A stretch of 64,000 nt of DNA, from the NCBI GenBank assembly GCA_900770295.1, contig CAAGJQ010000154.1, positions 1 to 64,000 on the forward strand, in the 5' to 3' direction. The notes beneath the pieces were generated by a model, which was not told the origin of the DNA, did not search any database, and worked only from the letters and a program-made list of their open reading frames with translations. Both the position numbers and the translations under genes were made by a program. Positions within the stretch are counted from its first letter, which is position 1. Every line of letters starts with the position of its first letter. Positions 26,583-35,090 of the stretch are shown one piece after another. Source of the DNA: an uncultured Oscillibacter sp. (GTDB taxonomy: Bacteria > Bacillota > Clostridia > Oscillospirales > Oscillospiraceae).

Positions 26583-27215
26583 TTACTCGATTTTTTCCCG
26601 GATGGCCTCCCACCACTCCATGGCCTTGAATTTCAGCACATAGCCCTCGTTCTCCTCGGTCACAAGGGCCACTTCCTCCTCGTCAAAGCCCGCCGCCAGA
26701 GCGGAGGCAGGCACATCGGCGGCCGCCGTGGTGCACAGGGGCGGGAACACCACACACCACCAGTTACGGCCGTTTCCCTCCCCAATGATGATCCGCAGGG
26801 CCAGATACTCCCCCGCCGGCAGGGTAAATCCGTCGTACTCCTTTGTTGGGAACATGGTGTTGGTCACTTCGGCGGTCACGTCATATTCGTATCCGCAGGC
26901 GCTGATCTCCTCCGCCGCGATGCGTTCCAGCTCCGGCAGGTGGCTTTGCAGCACCTCTTCCGCCTCCCGGCGGTCGCCGGTCTGCTCCAGCAGCTCCGTA
27001 GCCCGCTCCAGCACCCTGTCCCGGACCCGCAGCTTCAGCGCCTGGTCCTCCTCGGAGTCGGAGTTTGCCAGGATATGCAGCCGGACCACCTTGTCCGCCA
27101 GCTGGTCCCGGCTTTGCAGAGACACTGCTCCGGAGATCAGAAACACCGCCATGCCGGTCAGCAGGGCGATCTCCCAGATATGCAGTCTCTTTGAGGTTTT
27201 TTCCGCTGTTTTCAT
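26583..27215 (-). CDS. spoIIR: Stage II sporulation protein R
   Basis: Forespore-secreted signal protein that triggers SpoIIGA to activate sigma-E in the mother cell. The product is 210 residues with one N-terminal membrane/signal segment (about 13-31) and the SpoIIR signature VVRLHILANSDSEEDQALKL, then VRDRVL and the late RNWWCVVFPPLC. Length and motif order match the family. It shows that the organism can sporulate. It lies between ispE and the VOC gene; a forespore (sigma-F) promoter would be expected in the 71 bases before it but I cannot define one. Confidence 0.97.
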   Translation of the reverse strand: MKTAEKTSKRLHIWEIALLTGMAVFLISGAVSLQSRDQLADKVVRLHILANSDSEEDQALKLRVRDRVLERATELLEQTGDRREAEEVLQSHLPELERIAAEEISACGYEYDVTAEVTNTMFPTKEYDGFTLPAGEYLALRIIIGEGNGRNWWCVVFPPLCTTAAADVPASALAAGFDEEEVALVTEENEGYVLKFKAMEWWEAIREKIE

Positions 27216-27286
27216 ATGGTTTCCGTCCTTTGCTTATGTAGGCCGCTTTCAGCCTTGTTCAAAAGCATGGACAGAAACTCCCGTTT

Positions 27287-28162
27287 TTATTCCGTTTCCT
27301 GGAATTTTTTCACCGGTTCGGCCAGATATGTCTGGCTGTACCGCGCTTTCAGCGCCTCCGCCGCCTTCGCCGCCGTCTCCCGTTCCCGGAACAGGCCGAA
27401 CACCGTGGGGCCGCTGCCGCTCATGGCGGCGTTCAGGGCCCCCAGGTCCAGCAGGCAGCGCTTGATGTCAAACACCTCACGGTATTCCCCCGGCAGGACC
27501 TCCTCAAACACATTTCCCAGCCGGGAGGCCACGCCGTCCAGGTCCCCTGCCCGCAGGGCGTTCATCATGCCGTCGATGTCCGGGCGGCGCTCCAGCTCTC
27601 CGCCGTCTACCAGGGCGAACAGCGACGGCGTGGGGATGCCGAACGTCGGCTTGCACAGGACCAGCCAGCAGTCCGGCAGAGGCGGCAAGTCTGTCAGAAC
27701 CTCGCCCCGTCCCTCCGCCAGAGCGGTGCCGCCCCGAACGCAGAAGGGCATATCGCTGCCGATTGCGAAGCCGATGCGCTCCAGCTGTTCCGCGGGCATC
27801 GCCGGACAGTGCCTGTCCCGCAGGATGCGCAGCAGAGCCGCCACATCGGCGCTGCCGCCTCCGAGACCCGCGTAAGCGGGGGTCCGCTTTTCCAGCGTCA
27901 CCTCCAGGCCCGGCACAGGCTGTCCGGTCTCGGCGAAAAAAGCCTCCGCCGCCCGCTGCTCCAGCGTCTTTTTTCCGGCCGGGATGAAATCGCCGCCGGT
28001 ATGGAGGGTGAAGCCCTCCCCGGTCTCCCGGACGGTGACGGCGTCGCACAGGGAGATGGTCTGCATCACCATCCGCATGTCATGGTAGCCGTCCGGCCTC
28101 CGGCCCAGAATGTCCAGGGCCAGATTCACCTTGGCCGGGGCCAGCCGTGTACTGTTGTTCAT
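27287..28162 (-). CDS. ispE: 4-diphosphocytidyl-2-C-methyl-D-erythritol kinase
   Basis: GHMP kinase of the MEP isoprenoid pathway, 291 residues. The start APAKVNLALDILGRRPDGYHDM is the standard substrate site, the ATP loop is PAYAGLGGGSADVAALL (near residue 93) and the C-terminal MSGSGPTVFGLF motif is intact. A GGAGG ribosome-binding site precedes the ATG at 28162. The spoIIR gene follows after 71 bases, an arrangement common in Clostridia. Confidence 0.97.
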   Translation of the reverse strand: MNNSTRLAPAKVNLALDILGRRPDGYHDMRMVMQTISLCDAVTVRETGEGFTLHTGGDFIPAGKKTLEQRAAEAFFAETGQPVPGLEVTLEKRTPAYAGLGGGSADVAALLRILRDRHCPAMPAEQLERIGFAIGSDMPFCVRGGTALAEGRGEVLTDLPPLPDCWLVLCKPTFGIPTPSLFALVDGGELERRPDIDGMMNALRAGDLDGVASRLGNVFEEVLPGEYREVFDIKRCLLDLGALNAAMSGSGPTVFGLFRERETAAKAAEALKARYSQTYLAEPVKKFQETE

Positions 28163-28291
28163 GGGCAGTTCCTCCTGTTAAAGGCCCGCTTTCTCCGGCA
28201 GACGTTTCAGATATCAGGCAGCAGATTCTGACAGTGTGTCCGTCACCCAGTCATGACCGGCGCATGGCACGATCCTCTTTTCGAAAAGTCC

Positions 28292-28329
28292 AAGGCCTCC
28301 GGATGTGGGAAATCACACCCGGAGGCTTT
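28292..28329 (-). terminator. Terminator-like stem-loop after thrH
   Basis: A 16-bp stem with one mismatch (AAGCCTCCGGGTGTG side) and a six-base loop; the minus-strand T run behind it is weak. Confidence 0.5.
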
Positions 28330-28357
28330 CAGCAATCATACAGATAGACGGCGGTCC

Positions 28358-28957
28358 TTACAGTGCCGCCTTGATGGCCGCCAGAAGATCGTCAAACTCC
28401 TCGTAAGCAGGCAGCTCCGGATGGTCCGCCTTGATCTTCTCCGTGCTCTTGAACAGGAATCCGGCCTTGCTGGCCTGGATCATGCCCAGATCGTTATAGC
28501 TGTCGCCGCTGGCGATGGTCTCGTACCCGATGGACTGCAGCGCCTTGACCGTGGTCAGCTTGGACTGCTCCACGCGCATCTTATAGCCGGTGATCTCGCC
28601 GCTTTCCGCCACCTCCAGCGTGTTGCAGAAAATAGTGGGCCAGCCCAGCTTTTCCATCAGAGGCTTTGCAAACTGCTCAAAGGTATCGCTCAGGATGATC
28701 ACCTGGGTGATGGAACGCAGCTCGTCCAGAAATGCCTTGGCACCGGGGAGGGGATCGATCTTCGCGATCGTCTCCTGGATCTCCCTGAGTCCCAGGCCAT
28801 GCTCCTTCAAAATTCCCAGGCGCCACTTCATCAGTTTGTTGTAGTCCGGCTCATCCCGGGTGGTCCGCCGCAGCTCCGGGATACCGCTGGCCTCCGCGAA
28901 TGCGATCCAGATCTCGGGCACCAGGACGCCCTCCATGTCCAGGCATACAATATTCAT
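28358..28957 (-). CDS. thrH: Bifunctional phosphoserine phosphatase / homoserine phosphotransferase ThrH
   Basis: HAD-superfamily enzyme of 199 residues. Motif I is DMEGVL, with the D-x-E form specific to ThrH rather than the D-x-D of SerB; motif II is ILSDTFEQF and motif III/IV is SGDSYNDLGMI. ThrH hydrolyses phosphoserine and can move the phosphate to homoserine, linking serine and threonine synthesis. The ATG at 28957 follows GGGGGAG; upstream in-frame codons are not used. The gene has its own near-consensus promoter. Confidence 0.93.
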   Translation of the reverse strand: MNIVCLDMEGVLVPEIWIAFAEASGIPELRRTTRDEPDYNKLMKWRLGILKEHGLGLREIQETIAKIDPLPGAKAFLDELRSITQVIILSDTFEQFAKPLMEKLGWPTIFCNTLEVAESGEITGYKMRVEQSKLTTVKALQSIGYETIASGDSYNDLGMIQASKAGFLFKSTEKIKADHPELPAYEEFDDLLAAIKAAL

Positions 28958-29000
28958 CGATTCTCCCCCTTGTTGTGAATTCAAAAAATGGATGGAATTG

Positions 29001-29029
29001 ATTATACTACATTTCCGCGCCGCTTGCAA
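29001..29029 (-). promoter_or_regulatory. Promoter of thrH
   Basis: Minus-strand TTGCAA and perfect TATAAT with 17 bases between, 43 bases before the ATG. Confidence 0.7.
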
Positions 29030-29124
29030 TTCCAACCGCAAAAAGTTCCATTCATGTATGGTTTCGCCAAAAGCGGGCAATCTAAGGGCAGTCCCTGCCT
29101 GAGGGCATGAATGGAGGTTTGCTC

Positions 29125-29346
29125 ATGGTGATTGATAAGATCGCACTGGTCCTGGCCATCATCGGAGCCTTGAACTGGGGTGGTATCGGCCTGTTCGGCT
29201 TCGACACAGTGGCGTTCCTGTGCGGCGGTCAGCTGGCCGTTCTGTCCCGCATCATCTATGCACTGGTGGGCCTGGCGGGCCTATGGTGCATCACGATGCT
29301 CTTCCGTTCCGGTGAAGAGACCGGTCACGCGCCCCACACCGCTTAA
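29125..29346 (+). CDS. DUF378 domain-containing membrane protein
   Basis: A 73-residue protein with two hydrophobic helices (LVLAIIGALNWGGIGLFGF and IIYALVGLAGLWCITML), the full DUF378 pattern including the N-W-G motif. Function unknown; widespread in Firmicutes. The ATG at 29125 has TGGAGG seven bases upstream, better than the ATG at 29107. It is a single gene closed by a bidirectional terminator. Confidence 0.9.
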   Translation: MVIDKIALVLAIIGALNWGGIGLFGFDTVAFLCGGQLAVLSRIIYALVGLAGLWCITMLFRSGEETGHAPHTA

Positions 29347-29353
29347 AGCAGAA

Positions 29354-29396
29354 CAGAGGGACCGTCTGACAGCCGGTCCCTCTGTTTTGTTCTTTC
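29354..29396. terminator. Bidirectional terminator
   Basis: An 11-bp stem (CAGAGGGACCG and complement) with TTTTGTTCTTT on the plus side, between the DUF378 gene and the converging rqcH. Confidence 0.85.
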
Positions 29397-31148
29397 TCAC
29401 TTGACCCGAAGCCGCTTCACCAGTTCCTCGTCCGGGGTGACGTTCACCGTCTGATGGGTGGGATAGATCACCATGCCGGGCCGGGCGCCGGCGGGCTTTT
29501 TCACGTTTTTTACCAGCGTATAGTCCACGGGGACGTTGCCGCTCTCCCGGGCCCGGGAGTAGTAGGCCGCCAGCTTCGCCGCCTCCACGATGGTGTCGTC
29601 ATCCGGCGTCCGGCCGCCGGTGCAGAGGATGACGTGGGAGCCGTGAATTTTCTGGGTGTGGAGCCACAGGTCCCGGTGGTCGGCGTCCTTCAGAGTCAGC
29701 TTGTCGTTTTGCTGGTTGTTGCGGCCCACCAGGACCCGGAAGCCGCTGGTGGTGCGGAACTCCCGGGGCCTTGTGGTCCGTTTCAGTTCCTTTTTGCCCT
29801 TTGTCTGCTTCCGCAGGAAGCCCGCGTCCTTCAGTTCGTTCCGGATGTCGATGAAGTCCTGCTCCGTCTCCGCGTGGTCGATCTCCTCCAGAACGCTCTC
29901 CAGATACTCCAGGTCCCGGCGGGCGATCTCCATCTGCTCCCGGAGGTACTTTTCCGCAGTCTTGGCCTTGGTGTACTTCTTATAGTATTTGGCGGCGTTC
30001 TGCTGGGGCGTCAGCAGCGGGTCCAGCGGAACAACGGTCTCCGGACAGCCCTCCTCATAGAAGTTCTCGCAGGTCAGCCTGCTCTGGCCCCGCTCCATCC
30101 GGTACAGGTTGGAGGTGATGAGGTCGCCGCACACCCGCAGCTCGTCCCGGTTCTGGGTGGCCGCGTAGTCCTTCTCCTGCAAGGCCAGCTTGCGCCGCAG
30201 GCGGTCCCGGGCCGTGGTAGCGGTGCGGATCAGGTCCGCGCCCCGCTGGCGCACCCGCTCCTGCTGCTCCCTGGCCTCGTAAAAGGCGTCCAGCAGGGCG
30301 GAGAAGCTGCCGTAGCGCTCCGTCTCCATGGCCGTGCCGTACTGAGTGATGGGCACGCAGGAGAATTCCGCTGGCCGGCCCTCTTTTTTCAGGCAGATCG
30401 GTATAAATCGGTTTTCCCGCACAGCCTCAATGAACGCTGAAATTTCTTGCCAGAAGCGGCCGTCTCCCTCCCTGTCCAGTTCAAAAAGATGACGGTCCGT
30501 CTCCCCCGTTGTCCGGAAGGCGATCTCCCGGGCCGTCAGGGGCGATATTCCAAAATAATTGTCCAGCAGGAAGGCGTCCAGCTGCCGCTCCGGGTTGGCG
30601 GCGGCCAGCTTTTTCCGGAAGCCCTCCTCCGTCTCCTCTGTCACCGGCAGCCGTCCGGCGGAGGCGGGAGGTTCGTAGTAGAAGCCCGGGAGGACCTGCC
30701 TGGCGGCGGACATCTCCGCGTCCACCCGGCGCATGCAGTCGATGATGCGCCCCTCCCCGTCCAGCAGGATCAGGTTGGACCTGCGGCCCATGGCCTCCAG
30801 CACCAGCGTCCGCTTTCCCGGCTGGCCGAAATCATCCGTGATATCCAGCTCCAGCCGGACCAGGCGCTCCAGCGACGGCTGGGTGAGATCCGCCACCCGG
30901 GCGCCCACCAGGTGCTTTCGCAGCAGCATGCAGAACATGGGCGGCTCCGCCGGGTTGTCCCGGGTCAGCTCCGACAGCTGGATGCGGGGCGCGTTGGCCC
31001 CGGCGTTCAGCAGCAGCCGCCTGCTGCCCCGCAGCAGCAAAATCACCTGGTCCCGGGCCGGCTGCTGGACCTTATCAATGCGCAGTCCCAGCAGCTGGGG
31101 CCGCAGTTCCTGTACAATTGCCTGTAAACATACCGCATCCAGGGGCAT
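29397..31148 (-). CDS. rqcH: Ribosome quality-control protein RqcH (NFACT family)
   Basis: Recruits tRNA-Ala to stalled 50S subunits and drives alanine tailing. The 583 residues show the NFACT-N domain (1-190, with the conserved EAMGRRSNLIL), a central helical and coiled-coil region (240-440) and the NFACT-R domain (HVILCTGG then DDDTIVEAAKLAAYYS). Older annotation calls it fibronectin-binding protein. The start follows GGAGGAATAAGCC and overlaps the end region of mrnC, three bases apart, so the two are coupled. Confidence 0.95.
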   Translation of the reverse strand: MPLDAVCLQAIVQELRPQLLGLRIDKVQQPARDQVILLLRGSRRLLLNAGANAPRIQLSELTRDNPAEPPMFCMLLRKHLVGARVADLTQPSLERLVRLELDITDDFGQPGKRTLVLEAMGRRSNLILLDGEGRIIDCMRRVDAEMSAARQVLPGFYYEPPASAGRLPVTEETEEGFRKKLAAANPERQLDAFLLDNYFGISPLTAREIAFRTTGETDRHLFELDREGDGRFWQEISAFIEAVRENRFIPICLKKEGRPAEFSCVPITQYGTAMETERYGSFSALLDAFYEAREQQERVRQRGADLIRTATTARDRLRRKLALQEKDYAATQNRDELRVCGDLITSNLYRMERGQSRLTCENFYEEGCPETVVPLDPLLTPQQNAAKYYKKYTKAKTAEKYLREQMEIARRDLEYLESVLEEIDHAETEQDFIDIRNELKDAGFLRKQTKGKKELKRTTRPREFRTTSGFRVLVGRNNQQNDKLTLKDADHRDLWLHTQKIHGSHVILCTGGRTPDDDTIVEAAKLAAYYSRARESGNVPVDYTLVKNVKKPAGARPGMVIYPTHQTVNVTPDEELVKRLRVK

Positions 31149-31151
31149 GGC

Positions 31152-31550
31152 TTATTCCTCCATCATCTTGCAGAACAGTTCGTTGATCCGCTCTTTCCGG
31201 CCTTTCAGATACAGCCAGCCCAGCAGCGCCTCCAGCGCCGTGGCCTCGCCGTACTGGGCCCGGCTGGCGTGGGCCGGGACGGAGTGGACCTGGGCGTTGC
31301 GGCCCCTCTTGAACACGGCCAGTTCCTCCTCTGTCAGCAGCGGCAGGATCCTCTGGGCTTTTTGAGACTGGGACTCCGCGCAGACCAGACGGATGGTTGC
31401 CTGGTGCAGGCCCTTGCCGGTGGCCCTGCCATGTGCGCACAGCCAGGTACGGACCAGGATTTCAAAGACCGCGTCCCCCATGTGGGCCAGTCCGATGGAG
31501 CTGATGGCCCGCAGCTGGTCATCGGTCAAAGCGGGTTCAAAGTAATTCAC
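31152..31550 (-). CDS. mrnC: Mini-ribonuclease III
   Basis: Lacks a double-strand-binding domain and matures 23S rRNA ends in Bacillus. The 132 residues hold the RNase III core: LAHMGDAVFEILVR with the catalytic D, and YGEATALEALLGWLYL with the second acidic motif. Translation starts with GTG at 31550, ten bases after AAGGAG. It is the first gene of a unit with rqcH. Confidence 0.95.
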   Translation of the reverse strand: MNYFEPALTDDQLRAISSIGLAHMGDAVFEILVRTWLCAHGRATGKGLHQATIRLVCAESQSQKAQRILPLLTEEELAVFKRGRNAQVHSVPAHASRAQYGEATALEALLGWLYLKGRKERINELFCKMMEE

Positions 31551-31698
31551 GATATAGCTTCTCCTTATCCATCGTTTGCGATTCGGAGAGGATTATATCA
31601 CAGGACACAGGATTTGTCATCCGAAACCCCGGAGCTGCCGGAAATAATTCAGTGCAAAGGCAATATCCCGCCCTGGCGGCAATTTGATTCCGAAAGGC

Positions 31699-31734
31699 AA
31701 AACAGGCATTGGCCGCGGCCAATGCCTGTTTTCT
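31699..31734 (-). terminator. Terminator of spoIVA
   Basis: A fully palindromic stem (AAAACAGGCATTGGCCG and complement, no loop as written) directly after the stop codon, with TTTT on both sides. Confidence 0.85.
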
Positions 31735-33210
31735 TCACAGGATGATACAAATAAGCCCTCCGCTGCCCTCGTTGATGATGCGGGTCAGCGTCTCCTGCAG
31801 TTTTTTCCGGGCGTCCTCCGGCATGCGCTTCAGCTTCGCCTGCAAATCGTCGCTGACCAGCTCGTGGAAGCTGCGGCCGAAGATGTTGGACTGCCAGATT
31901 TTGCTGGTATCGCCCTCGAACTCCTGGAGCAGGTAGTTCACCATGTCCTCGGACTGCTTCTCGTTGCCCACGATGGGCGAGACCGCCGTCTCGATATCCG
32001 CCCGGATCATGTGGATGCTGGGCGCGCTGGCCTTCAGCCGGACGCCGTACCGCCCGCCCTGCTTCATGATCTCCGGCTCCTCCAGCTTCAGCTCGTCGAT
32101 GCCCGGCACCACGATGCCGTAGCCCGTCTCCCGCACGTCCTTCAGGGCCCCGGCCACCTTGTCGTACTCCTTCTTGACATCCGCCAGACGGGTCAGCAGG
32201 CTCATCAGGTCGCCGTCGTCCGCCACTTCAAAGCCGGACTGCTCCGACAGAGTGTGGTAGAACAGCTCCCGGGGCAGGCACAGCGTGGCCGTGGCCACTC
32301 CCGTGCCCAGGTCGATGCCGGTGATCTTCGCCTCGCTGATGTTCTCGCAGGCGCCCAGAGCCGAGATGACGCCGTCCACCTCCCGGATGTGGTGGAGCTC
32401 CGCCGTCCCCTGCCGCACCGCGTCGTACAGTCCGGCCTTGATGGGATGATCGGAGGGCAGGGCGTCCACCCAGGGCGGCAGGAACAGGTCCAGCTCCTGC
32501 ATGGGGAACTCGTAGAGGACGGCCTTCAAAATATCCGCCACATCCTCCTCCCCCAGCTCCAGACAGTTCACCGGCACACAGTTGACCTCGTACCGGGAGG
32601 AGATGTCCCTGCTGATGGCCTTCGCCCGGTCGCTGTCCGGCTCCGCCGAGTTCAGCAGGACGATGAAGGGCTTTCCCAGTTCCTGCAATTCCCGGATGAC
32701 CCGCTCCTCCGCCTCCAGGTAGTCCTCCCGGGGGATATCCGCCACCGTGCCGTCGGTGGTGATGACGATGCCGATGGTGGAGTGCTCCGCGATGACCTTC
32801 CGGGTGCCGATTTCCGCCGCCTCCGTCATGGGGATCTCATGGTCAAACCAGGGCGTGGTGACCATCCGGGGCGCGTCGTCCTCGTACTGGCCGATGGCGC
32901 CCTTCACCATGTAGCCTACGCAGTCGATGAGCCGTACAGAAAAGGCCGCGCCCCCCTCCAGCTGGATCTGGGCCGCCTCCTCCGGCACAAATTTCGGCTC
33001 CGCCGTCATGATGGTCCTGCCGGAGCCGCTCTGAGGCAGCTCATCCCTGGCCCGCTCTTTGCGGTATACATTTTCAATATTGGGGATCACCTGAGTCTCC
33101 ATGAACCGTTTGATGAAGGTGGACTTTCCGGTCCGCACCGGCCCTACCACGCCGATGTAGATATCCCCCGCCGTGCGGGTAGCGATATTCTGATAGATCG
33201 CGGTATTCAT
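31735..33210 (-). CDS. spoIVA: Stage IV sporulation protein A
   Basis: ATPase that polymerises over the forespore as the base of the spore coat. The product is 491 residues, almost exactly the B. subtilis length (492). Walker A is GPVRTGKST (residues 23-31), with DCVGYMVKGA and TDGTVADIPR in the ATPase core; the C-terminus ends in the conserved GGLICIIL tail that docks on SpoVM. The ATG at 33210 begins MNTAIYQNIA and matches the family; the longer open frame upstream is not used. Mother-cell (sigma-E) control is expected; the minus strand has CATACTTT about 60 bases upstream, which resembles a sigma-E -10 but without a clear -35. Confidence 0.97.
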   Translation of the reverse strand: MNTAIYQNIATRTAGDIYIGVVGPVRTGKSTFIKRFMETQVIPNIENVYRKERARDELPQSGSGRTIMTAEPKFVPEEAAQIQLEGGAAFSVRLIDCVGYMVKGAIGQYEDDAPRMVTTPWFDHEIPMTEAAEIGTRKVIAEHSTIGIVITTDGTVADIPREDYLEAEERVIRELQELGKPFIVLLNSAEPDSDRAKAISRDISSRYEVNCVPVNCLELGEEDVADILKAVLYEFPMQELDLFLPPWVDALPSDHPIKAGLYDAVRQGTAELHHIREVDGVISALGACENISEAKITGIDLGTGVATATLCLPRELFYHTLSEQSGFEVADDGDLMSLLTRLADVKKEYDKVAGALKDVRETGYGIVVPGIDELKLEEPEIMKQGGRYGVRLKASAPSIHMIRADIETAVSPIVGNEKQSEDMVNYLLQEFEGDTSKIWQSNIFGRSFHELVSDDLQAKLKRMPEDARKKLQETLTRIINEGSGGLICIIL

Positions 33211-33350
33211 AGCATCCCGTCCTTTTTCCGCTCCATAGTCTTGTTCCCACTCTATGACGAAGCGTTCCAAAGTATGACGGCCCGTCTTTCTTTGGATGAG
33301 CTGCACAAAAAACATCTTTTTCTTTTGGCACCATTCGGCAAAATTCCACC

Positions 33351-33379
33351 TTTACATCTGCAATTTAGCATGGTAAACT
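33351..33379 (+). promoter_or_regulatory. Promoter of the amino-acid ABC operon
   Basis: TTTACA and TAAACT with 17 bases between, 50 bases before the ATG. Confidence 0.6.
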
Positions 33380-33394
33380 ACTAACGTATTAAAC

Positions 33395-33411
33395 GAGCGG
33401 GTCAACCGCTC
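33395..33411 (+). promoter_or_regulatory. Stem-loop before the substrate-binding protein gene
   Basis: GAGCGG and CCGCTC enclose a five-base loop and end six bases before the GGAGG site; it may protect the 5' end of the message. Confidence 0.4.
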
Positions 33412-33429
33412 ATTTTGGAGGATGAAACG

Positions 33430-34293
33430 ATGAAAAACATGAAGAAGATTTGGGCCCTCCTGCTGGCCCTGGTCATGGTCCTGTCTCTCGCTGCCTGCGG
33501 CGGTTCCAAGGAAGAGCCCGCCAAGGAGGAAGCACCCGCCGAGACCCAGGAGGAGCAGGCTCCCGCCGAAGAGACCACTGACGCCGACAGCGACCTGGCT
33601 TATGTCCAGGGCAAGGGCGTTTTGGTGGTCGGCATCACCGACTTTGAGCCCATGGACTACAAGGACGCCGACGGCAACTGGATCGGCTTCGACGCCGACA
33701 TGGCCGTGGCCTTTGCCGAGAGCCTGGGCGTGGATGTGGAGTTCGTGGAGATCGACTGGGACAACAAGATCCTGGAGCTGGACAGCCAGACCATTGACTG
33801 CGTCTGGAACGGCATGACCCTGACTGACGAGGTCACCAGCGCCATGGAGTGCTCCAACGCCTACTGCAACAATGCTCAGGTGGTCATCGTCCCCGCCGAT
33901 AAGGCCGAGCAGTATCAGACCGTCGAGGATTGCGCCGACCTGGCCTTCGCCGTGGAAGCCGGCAGCGCCGGTGAGGCGGAGATCAGCGCTCTTGGCTACA
34001 ACTACACCCCCGTCAAGGCCCAGTCCGACGCGCTGATGGAAGTGGCCGCCGGCACCTCTGACGCCGCCGTCATCGACTCCCTGATGGCCGCCGCCATGGT
34101 GGGCGAGGGCACCAGCTACGCCAACCTGACCTACACCGTGGGCCTGAACAGCGAGGAGTACGGCGTCGGCTTCCGCAAGGGCTCCGACCTGGCCGCCGCG
34201 CTGAACGACTTCTTCGCCGCCGCCTATGCAGACGGCTCCATGATCGAGTGCGCTGAGACCTATGGCGTCCAGGCCGCTCTGATCGAGCAGTAA
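33430..34293 (+). CDS. Amino-acid ABC transporter substrate-binding lipoprotein
   Basis: A 287-residue extracytoplasmic solute receptor of the polar amino-acid family 3. The signal ends in the lipobox LSLAAC, so the mature protein is tethered by a lipidated cysteine; a glutamate/proline/alanine-rich linker of about 35 residues follows, then two lobes starting KGVLVVGITDFEPMDYKD and FDADMAVAFAESLGV. The ligand may be cystine, glutamine or another polar amino acid; the sequence does not decide. TTTTGGAGG precedes the ATG. A terminator-like hairpin separates it from the permease gene, so the receptor is probably made in excess. Confidence 0.93.
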   Translation: MKNMKKIWALLLALVMVLSLAACGGSKEEPAKEEAPAETQEEQAPAEETTDADSDLAYVQGKGVLVVGITDFEPMDYKDADGNWIGFDADMAVAFAESLGVDVEFVEIDWDNKILELDSQTIDCVWNGMTLTDEVTSAMECSNAYCNNAQVVIVPADKAEQYQTVEDCADLAFAVEAGSAGEAEISALGYNYTPVKAQSDALMEVAAGTSDAAVIDSLMAAAMVGEGTSYANLTYTVGLNSEEYGVGFRKGSDLAAALNDFFAAAYADGSMIECAETYGVQAALIEQ

Positions 34294-34320
34294 GTATTCT
34301 GACGTTTCCCCGCACACCAA

Positions 34321-34350
34321 ACAGAGAGCGGACCTCCGCTCTCTGTTTTT
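34321..34350 (+). terminator. Internal partial terminator between receptor and permease genes
   Basis: A 12-bp stem (ACAGAGAGCGGA and complement) with a two-base loop and a TTTTT tail. Located inside the operon, it likely lowers read-through to the permease and ATPase genes. Confidence 0.75.
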
Positions 34351-34390
34351 GGCGGTTAACCCTACTAAAAAGAGAAAGCAGGGCAATCCT

Positions 34391-35077
34391 ATGGAATTGA
34401 TACTTGAACAAATGCCGGTGGTCATCCACGCACTGAACATCGGCTTTCTGACCACGCTGAAACTGTTTTTCGTGACACTGATCGGCGCCATCCCTCTCGG
34501 CCTTGTCATCGCTTTCGGCTCCATGAGCCGTTTTACGCCTCTGCGCTGGCTGTCAAGGCTGCTTGTCTGGGTCATTCGCGGCACCCCACTGATGATCCAG
34601 CTGCTGATCATCTACTACTTCCCCGGTCTGGTTCTGAAAAACAACGTCTGGGGCAGCGGCGAGACCGGACGCTTCATCGCCTCGGCTGTGTCCTTCATTA
34701 TTAACTACGCCTGCTATTTCTCAGAGATCTACCGGGGCGGTATCCAGGGCGTTCCCAAAGGGCAGCAGGAGGCCGGTATGGTGCTGGGCATGACCAAGAG
34801 TCAGATCTTCTTCAAAGTCACCCTGCTCCAGATGATCAAGCGCATCGTGCCTCCCATGTCCAATGAGATCATCACCCTGGTGAAGGATACCTCTCTGGCC
34901 CGCATCATCGCGCTGCAGGAGATCATCTGGGCCGGTCAGGCCTTCCTGAAGGGCTCCCAGGGCATCTCCGGTGCCATTTGGCCGCTGTTCTTCACTGCGG
35001 TCTACTATCTCGTGTTCAACGGCATTCTGACTGTCCTGCTGGGAAAGCTGGAACAGAAGCTGGACTATTTCCGTTAA
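34391..35077 (+). CDS. Amino-acid ABC transporter permease
   Basis: A 228-residue HisM/GlnP-type permease with five hydrophobic helices. The EAA loop that contacts the ATPase reads GVPKGQQEAGMVLGMTKSQIF, with G and A at the usual places. The start at 34391 has only a weak site (AGCAGGGC), and the upstream frame is within the terminator, so this is the best start. The ATPase gene follows after 13 bases. Confidence 0.93.
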   Translation: MELILEQMPVVIHALNIGFLTTLKLFFVTLIGAIPLGLVIAFGSMSRFTPLRWLSRLLVWVIRGTPLMIQLLIIYYFPGLVLKNNVWGSGETGRFIASAVSFIINYACYFSEIYRGGIQGVPKGQQEAGMVLGMTKSQIFFKVTLLQMIKRIVPPMSNEIITLVKDTSLARIIALQEIIWAGQAFLKGSQGISGAIWPLFFTAVYYLVFNGILTVLLGKLEQKLDYFR

Positions 35078-35090
35078 AGGGGGTGCTGAT

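Noticed and set aside
33269..33276. Sigma-E promoter of spoIVA
   Set aside because: The -10-like CATACTTT is at a plausible place on the minus strand, but no matching -35 is seen at 13-15 bases, so I do not list it as a feature.
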